DNA from: Mycolicibacterium porcinum | GTDB taxonomy: Bacteria; Actinomycetota; Actinomycetes; Mycobacteriales; Mycobacteriaceae | Direction of reading: 5' to 3' | NCBI GenBank assembly: GCA_001942045.1 | Contig: MSTD01000014.1 | Span: 98,886 to 130,837 of the forward strand | Length of the DNA stretch: 31,952 nucleotides | Shown here: positions 27,344 to 31,952 of the stretch, piece after piece | How positions within the stretch are numbered: position 1 is the stretch's first letter | How the letters are laid out: each line of letters opens with the position of its first letter | The notes under the pieces: model-generated | Told to the model about the DNA's origin: nothing | The model's input: the letters and a program-made list of their open reading frames with translations, nothing else | Databases searched by the model: none | Made by a program: the position numbers and the translations under genes

Positions 27344-28435
27344 CTAATGTTGCCCCAGGTCGTTGGCGAGGATTTCGGCGGACGGGATGAGACGACGGCG
27401 GGTGTCGATGGCAATCACCGACCAATCGACCCGGTCGTAGTCGTCGAACTTGCGGCGGGCGCGCTCCCGCGCTTTCTCGGGTGCGCCGTGGTGAACACCC
27501 TGGGGTGCGTGGGACAGCAGGCCGGGCGGCATCGGGATGCCGTACAGCGACCCGCCGTGGAAGAACGCGATCTCGTCGTAGTCGACGTTGCGGTGATACC
27601 ACGGGGTGCGTTCGGTGCCCGGCACGCTCTCGGCGGGCTTGGGCAGGAAGTTCATCACGTACACCCCGGTGGCCTGCATGAAGAGGTGCACGGTCGGTGG
27701 CAGGTGAACGCTCTCCGACGTGATGACGGTGTAGTCCTCGATGTTGAAGGTGAACGGAAAGTTGTCGCCCCGCCAGCCTTCCACGTCGAGCGGATTGTGT
27801 TGGTAGAACAGCGAAGTCGGACCCCCGTCGTGGATGAGCCGGACCTCGTATTCGTCCCGCCCGTCATCGTCGATCGGTGCCGGTTCGGGGATCGTCACCT
27901 GTGCCGGGTCGAACGGGAAGTGCCGGCCCAGGGTACCGGCCGGCGGCACCCGAAAATCGTCGGTGGCCTGGATCATCAGCCAGGTGCTTTCGCTGTCAGG
28001 CACCTGGCGGAACGTGCAGGCCTTCGGGATGTACACCCAGTCGCCCTCGCGGTAGCGCAACGGTCCGAACTCGGTCTCCAGCAGACCCGCGCCCTTGTGC
28101 ACGAAGATCAACAGGTCGCCGTCGACATAGCGGACGAAGAACGGCATCTCCTCGGTGCGCCGGCTCAGCAGCACCTGGCAGTCGGCGTTCGAGAACATCA
28201 GCAGCGGGCCGCCCTGCGCGTCGGTGGCGTCGCTGGGCTTGAGCTCGCTGGAGAGCACGTCGGTGGGGCGCAAGGGGCCGACAGTGCGGTAGGCGGTGGG
28301 GTCGTTGCGCCGGTACATGTTGGCGGTGCGGCCGACGAAGCCGCCCCGCCCGAGTTCGTCGTCTTTGAGCCCGTCGAGGTCCGCGTGCACCCGCTTCGGG
28401 GTCTTGCCTTTGCGCAGGTGGACGAAGGATTCCAT
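27344..28435 (-). CDS. Homogentisate 1,2-dioxygenase-like cupin protein
   Basis: A 363-residue double-cupin protein related to homogentisate dioxygenase, a non-haem iron ring-cleavage enzyme, but shorter than the usual 430-450 residues. The C-terminal metal site is visible as TPWYHRNVDYDEIAFFHGG (H281, with D287 or E288) and LLSHAPQGVHHGAPE (H309, or H315/H316). In homogentisate dioxygenase the Glu ligand is six residues after the His; here that position is Asp and Glu is at seven. The ring-cleavage role is therefore plausible but the substrate may differ. It is the first gene of the operon. The ATG at 28435 has AGGAG eight bases upstream. Confidence 0.8.
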   Translation of the reverse strand: MESFVHLRKGKTPKRVHADLDGLKDDELGRGGFVGRTANMYRRNDPTAYRTVGPLRPTDVLSSELKPSDATDAQGGPLLMFSNADCQVLLSRRTEEMPFFVRYVDGDLLIFVHKGAGLLETEFGPLRYREGDWVYIPKACTFRQVPDSESTWLMIQATDDFRVPPAGTLGRHFPFDPAQVTIPEPAPIDDDGRDEYEVRLIHDGGPTSLFYQHNPLDVEGWRGDNFPFTFNIEDYTVITSESVHLPPTVHLFMQATGVYVMNFLPKPAESVPGTERTPWYHRNVDYDEIAFFHGGSLYGIPMPPGLLSHAPQGVHHGAPEKARERARRKFDDYDRVDWSVIAIDTRRRLIPSAEILANDLGQH

Positions 28436-28468
28436 GCTCGGCTCCTGACGGTGCGGGGGCGAAAACTG

Positions 28469-28500
28469 AAAGTGACATTACTTTTTGTTACGCGCGGTGA
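28469..28500. promoter_or_regulatory. AT-rich control site upstream of the catabolic operon
   Basis: The gap between the cupin and DJ-1 genes has an AT-rich island in GC-rich DNA. It includes the imperfect 16-bp palindrome AAAGTGACATTACTTT (28469-28484, six of eight pairs match) followed by TTGTTAC. It lies about 35 bases upstream of the operon's first start codon and could be the operator of the operon's TetR. The promoter elements were not resolved. Confidence 0.4.
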
Positions 28501-28611
28501 CAAGGGGTGCTGAGCACCGATCTTCGGCGTTTCGGGAACGGCCTGCCGGGGTAGCCCACGAGCGGGCGCCCAAGCTCGCCGCTGCCCGTCGGCGTCAACG
28601 AAAGGACAGTC

Positions 28612-29169
28612 ATGAGAAAGGAATTGGAAGGCCGCAGGGTCGGAATCCTTGCCGCCGACGGTGTGGAGCGCATCGAACTCGAACAACCGCGCGCAGCCGT
28701 CGAGAACGAGGGCGGCCATGTCGAGCTGCTGTCGCTCAAGGCCGGCGAAATCCAGGCCCGTGACCACGACCTGGAACCCGCGGGCACCTTTCCGGTGGAC
28801 CGTACGGTCGCCGAGGCAAAGGTCGATCAGTTCGACGCCTTGATCTTGCCCGGAGGGACCGTGAACCCGGACAAGCTGAGGCTCGACCAGACCGCGGTGG
28901 CGTTCGTCCGTGATTTCGTCCGGTCCGGCAAGCCGGTCGCGGCGATCTGCCACGGCCCGTGGACCCTCGTGGAGGCCGACGTGGTCCGCGGCCGCACGCT
29001 GACGAGCTATCCGAGTATCCGTACCGATCTCGGCAATGCCGGCGCGACGGTGGTGGACCGCCAGGTCTGCATCGACGGCAATCTGATCACCAGCCGGTCA
29101 CCGCGAGATCTGCCTGCGTTCTGCGAGGCGATCACCGAGGCGCTGGCGTGTACTCCGGCCCAGACCTGA
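28612..29169 (+). CDS. DJ-1/PfpI family protein (class I glutamine amidotransferase-like)
   Basis: A 185-residue protein of the DJ-1/PfpI superfamily, which includes proteases, glyoxalase III-type hydratases and stress chaperones. The nucleophile elbow AAICHGPWTLVEAD gives C113-H114, and a conserved Glu is in GVERIELEQP (near 19-24). LILPGGTVNPDKLR (78-91) is the typical oxyanion strand. The C-terminal GNLITSRSPRDLPAFCEAI is standard for PfpI-type members. The start ATG is preceded by GAAAGGA. The gene is divergent from the catabolic operon and convergent with the flavin monooxygenase gene, 18 bases apart. Confidence 0.92.
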   Translation: MRKELEGRRVGILAADGVERIELEQPRAAVENEGGHVELLSLKAGEIQARDHDLEPAGTFPVDRTVAEAKVDQFDALILPGGTVNPDKLRLDQTAVAFVRDFVRSGKPVAAICHGPWTLVEADVVRGRTLTSYPSIRTDLGNAGATVVDRQVCIDGNLITSRSPRDLPAFCEAITEALACTPAQT

Positions 29170-29187
29170 ATTTCGGGCCGGCGACCG

Positions 29188-30354
29188 TCAGATCATCGAG
29201 GTCCGGGGGATCCGCATTCCCAATGCCAACGCACCGGCCAACTCGCGGCTGGTGTCGTAGTCGAACACCACGTGGCCGGACAGCACGTCGACGTCGCGTT
29301 TGAACCGCTGCAACGGACTGGACAGGAAATGGATGCTCGCTCCACCCGCGCCCAGCAGGTCGGCGATCACCGCCTTGGACTCGCTGACGATGTGCGCGGC
29401 CGACAGCCGGGCCTGCGCGCGCACCGGCTTGTCGACCGAGTCGCCTGCCGCCACGATGGCCTCGATCTCGCCGACGGTGTCGGCCAGCAGGGCGCGTAGT
29501 GCGCGGACCCGCACCTGGGCCTCGGCCAGGTGGGCCTGGGCGATCGGCTTGTCCTTCTGTACAACGCCCTCATAGGGCAGTACCCGCTCTCCTAGACGCT
29601 GCGCGTAGATCTCCGTGACCCGCTCGGCGCTGCCGAGGGCCGGCATCGCCGCCAGCAGGGCCAGGGCGGGCACCATCGGCCACCGGTAGGCGGAGCCGTC
29701 ATGCAATCCGGCGCCGGGAGCCGTGCCGGAATAGATGTCGAGCACCTTCACCAGCCGGTGCTCCGGCACGAAGACGTCGGTGGCGATGGCGTCGTTGGAG
29801 CCGGTGGCCCGCATGCCGTCGGTGTGCCACACGTCGGCCACGGTCACATCGCTGATAGGTAGTAGCGCCAGTGCCGGGTACAGCGCATCGTCGGGCCCGC
29901 ACAACGCGGCGACGATGATCCAGTTCCCGTGCATGACGCCGGTGGCCCAGGACCACCTGCCGGTCAGGCGGATGCCGCCGTCGACCGGCAGTCCGCGTCC
30001 GGTCGGGGCGAGCGGGGCCGGAGCCAGGAATGGTCTGCTCGCGAACGCCTCCTCCTGGGCCTGCTCACCGAACAGCGACAGCATCCAGTTGTGTAGGGCA
30101 AGGAAGCCGATGGTCCAGGCGCTCGAGGTGCAGCCGTGGGCCATGCGGCGAACCGGATCGAGGAGCTGCGGGAAATCCGCCTGTTGACCGCCGTAACGCG
30201 CCGGCACCAGGAGTTCGGTGAAACCGGAGTCGACGAGGTCGGTCACGGTCGCGTCGGGCAGTCGGCGCAACTCCTCGGCTTCGGCGGCTCGATCAGCCAG
30301 TCGCGCGACGAATTCGGGGCTGATGACGCAGTCCGTGGTGGGGGGCGAAGTCAT
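29188..30354 (-). CDS. Acyl-CoA dehydrogenase-fold flavin monooxygenase (HsaA/HpaB-like)
   Basis: A 388-residue protein with the acyl-CoA dehydrogenase fold, close in length to HsaA-type two-component flavin monooxygenases (about 390). Visible pieces are FTELLVPARYGGQQADFPQL, TSSAWTIGFLALHNWMLSLF, the middle domain GRWSWATGVMHGNWIIVAAL, and the C-terminal LLGAGGASIHFLSSPLQRFK. The catalytic Glu region typical of true acyl-CoA dehydrogenases is absent, which favours an oxygenase using reduced flavin from a partner reductase; no reductase gene is in the window. The start ATG at 30354 lies 13 bases after a clean palindromic operator. The frame open to 30486 crosses that operator and was rejected. 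Confidence 0.82.
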   Translation of the reverse strand: MTSPPTTDCVISPEFVARLADRAAEAEELRRLPDATVTDLVDSGFTELLVPARYGGQQADFPQLLDPVRRMAHGCTSSAWTIGFLALHNWMLSLFGEQAQEEAFASRPFLAPAPLAPTGRGLPVDGGIRLTGRWSWATGVMHGNWIIVAALCGPDDALYPALALLPISDVTVADVWHTDGMRATGSNDAIATDVFVPEHRLVKVLDIYSGTAPGAGLHDGSAYRWPMVPALALLAAMPALGSAERVTEIYAQRLGERVLPYEGVVQKDKPIAQAHLAEAQVRVRALRALLADTVGEIEAIVAAGDSVDKPVRAQARLSAAHIVSESKAVIADLLGAGGASIHFLSSPLQRFKRDVDVLSGHVVFDYDTSRELAGALALGMRIPRTSMI

Positions 30355-30367
30355 GCCCCGGAAGCTA

Positions 30368-30385
30368 CCATACTTTTTAGTATGG
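30368..30385. promoter_or_regulatory. Perfect palindromic operator CCATACT-TTTT-AGTATGG
   Basis: Seven-base perfect arms around TTTT lie 13 bases upstream of the monooxygenase start codon on the minus strand. Size and symmetry fit a TetR-type dimer site. No regulator gene adjoins it, so the cognate protein is either the operon TetR at 23391-24002 or one outside the window. Confidence 0.6.
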
Positions 30386-30725
30386 CCTGGTTTTCCCGCC
30401 CGCTGAAGGCGGCGGACCGGCATTTCGAAAACCGGTTGGCGACGATCAGATAACCCTCCGGACACCAGATGTGAACAGATAGGCATCGGTGTTCACCGAA
30501 CGCAGTGGGCCCGACCCATGGTTTGGGCCCGTTTTCGCAGGTAGATCACCTGTGGCCGGCCGTTAGATAAAGTCGAATTCACTTTTTTCCATCCGTAGAT
30601 ATGCAGTTCGGAGGCGCGCGGCGGGTTTTCCCCCGTCGTGGGCGCGTGCTTTACTCATGGCGCAACAACTGAATTCTTCGGTCCGCTCATCAGAGGCACC
30701 GGCTCAGGCGAGCGGGCGTGACAGT

Positions 30726-30745
30726 GCGGCGACCTCGGTCGCCGC
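30726..30745. promoter_or_regulatory. GCGGCGACC-TC-GGTCGCCGC dyad in the antigen 85 leader region
   Basis: A perfect 9-bp inverted repeat with a two-base centre, 73 bases before the mycolyltransferase start codon. It could be an operator or an mRNA leader hairpin. No T-run follows, so a simple terminator is less likely. Confidence 0.5.
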
Positions 30746-30794
30746 GGTGTCGCTTGGCGATGCTGATCGCTGATCGCGCAAATGGCGTAATTGA

Positions 30795-31796
<1,002 letters not shown>

Positions 31797-31807
31797 GCCC
31801 AACACGC

Positions 31808-31856
31808 GATAACGAAATCGCCCAGAACACCAAGTGTTCTGGGCGATTTCGCTATC
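31808..31856 (+). terminator. Strong terminator hairpin after the mycolyltransferase gene
   Basis: Perfect 18-base arms (31813-31830 and 31834-31851) around the loop CAA, extended by four more pairs after one mismatch. It starts 11 bases after the stop codon. No T-run follows, as in many mycobacterial terminators; the stem alone is long enough to be convincing. Confidence 0.85.
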
Positions 31857-31916
31857 TGTAGGCGGTTTCTACGGCAGACGCCGGCCGCCCCAACCTTGCC
31901 GAGCAGTAGCTCCTAT

Positions 31917-31947
31917 GTCAAGCCGCCGCTGATTGTGGCGGCTTGAC
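31917..31947. repeat. 11-bp inverted repeat at the right edge
   Basis: GTCAAGCCGCC (31917-31927) and GGCGGCTTGAC (31937-31947) are perfect reverse complements around GCTGATTGT. It could be a terminator for a gene entering from the right or the end of a mobile element. The window ends five bases later, so it cannot be assigned. Confidence 0.6.
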
Positions 31948-31952
31948 TGGGT

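Noticed and set aside
26241..28513. Two long plus-strand open frames (26241-27347 and 27323-28513)
   Set aside because: Both are antisense to the well-supported hydrolase and cupin genes, have no start signals and look like codon-position GC shadows.
30657..30773. 38-codon upstream open frame before the antigen 85 gene
   Set aside because: There is no ribosome binding site, no recognisable peptide, and it contains the 30726-30745 dyad; chance is more likely.

Overview
The window reads as chromosomal DNA of a mycobacterium, probably a fast-growing Mycolicibacterium-type species. The evidence is high G+C coding DNA, GTG and TTG starts, many 4-base ATGA/GTGA gene overlaps, an antigen 85 mycolyltransferase, and a 14-gene nuo operon with an Rv3143-like receiver gene upstream of nuoA. 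The genus is an inference; no rRNA or tRNA gene is present.

Left part (1-3062): a partial enoyl-CoA hydratase/isomerase gene and a small ParB-fold gene on the minus strand, then a divergent FAD monooxygenase-TetR pair on the plus strand behind a palindromic operator candidate. The first 123 bases are a near edge-to-edge inverted repeat, so the extreme left end may be a fold-back.

Middle (3078-18416, minus strand): the complete nuoA-nuoN order for proton-pumping NADH:menaquinone oxidoreductase (complex I). All genes look intact except nuoG. In nuoG, 22 bases that are the reverse complement of its own nearby sequence shift the frame after codon 567. A dispersed-type palindrome lies between nuoF and nuoG. 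Upstream are an atypical receiver protein, a YceI protein and a SnoaL-like protein (minus strand). A divergent methyltransferase gene follows, with a MerR-type promoter and probably a leaderless mRNA.

Right part (20786-28435, minus strand): a tightly packed catabolic operon in the order homogentisate-dioxygenase-like cupin, alpha/beta hydrolase, family III CoA-transferase, HMG-CoA-lyase-like aldolase, TetR regulator, acyl-CoA dehydrogenase, phosphotransferase, small DUF6285-like protein. The last three match the LvaC-LvaA-LvaB set of levulinate catabolism, which converts 4-hydroxyacyl-CoA through a phosphorylated intermediate. Their combination with a ring-cleavage-type dioxygenase and an HMG-CoA-lyase-type enzyme suggests an uncharacterised route for an aromatic or lactone-type substrate. 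This is the best candidate for a new system here.

Far right (28612-31952): a DJ-1/PfpI protein, an HsaA-like flavin monooxygenase or acyl-CoA dehydrogenase homologue with a clear palindromic operator, a 464-base non-coding stretch, an antigen 85 mycolyltransferase with mixed A/B and C features, and a strong terminator hairpin.
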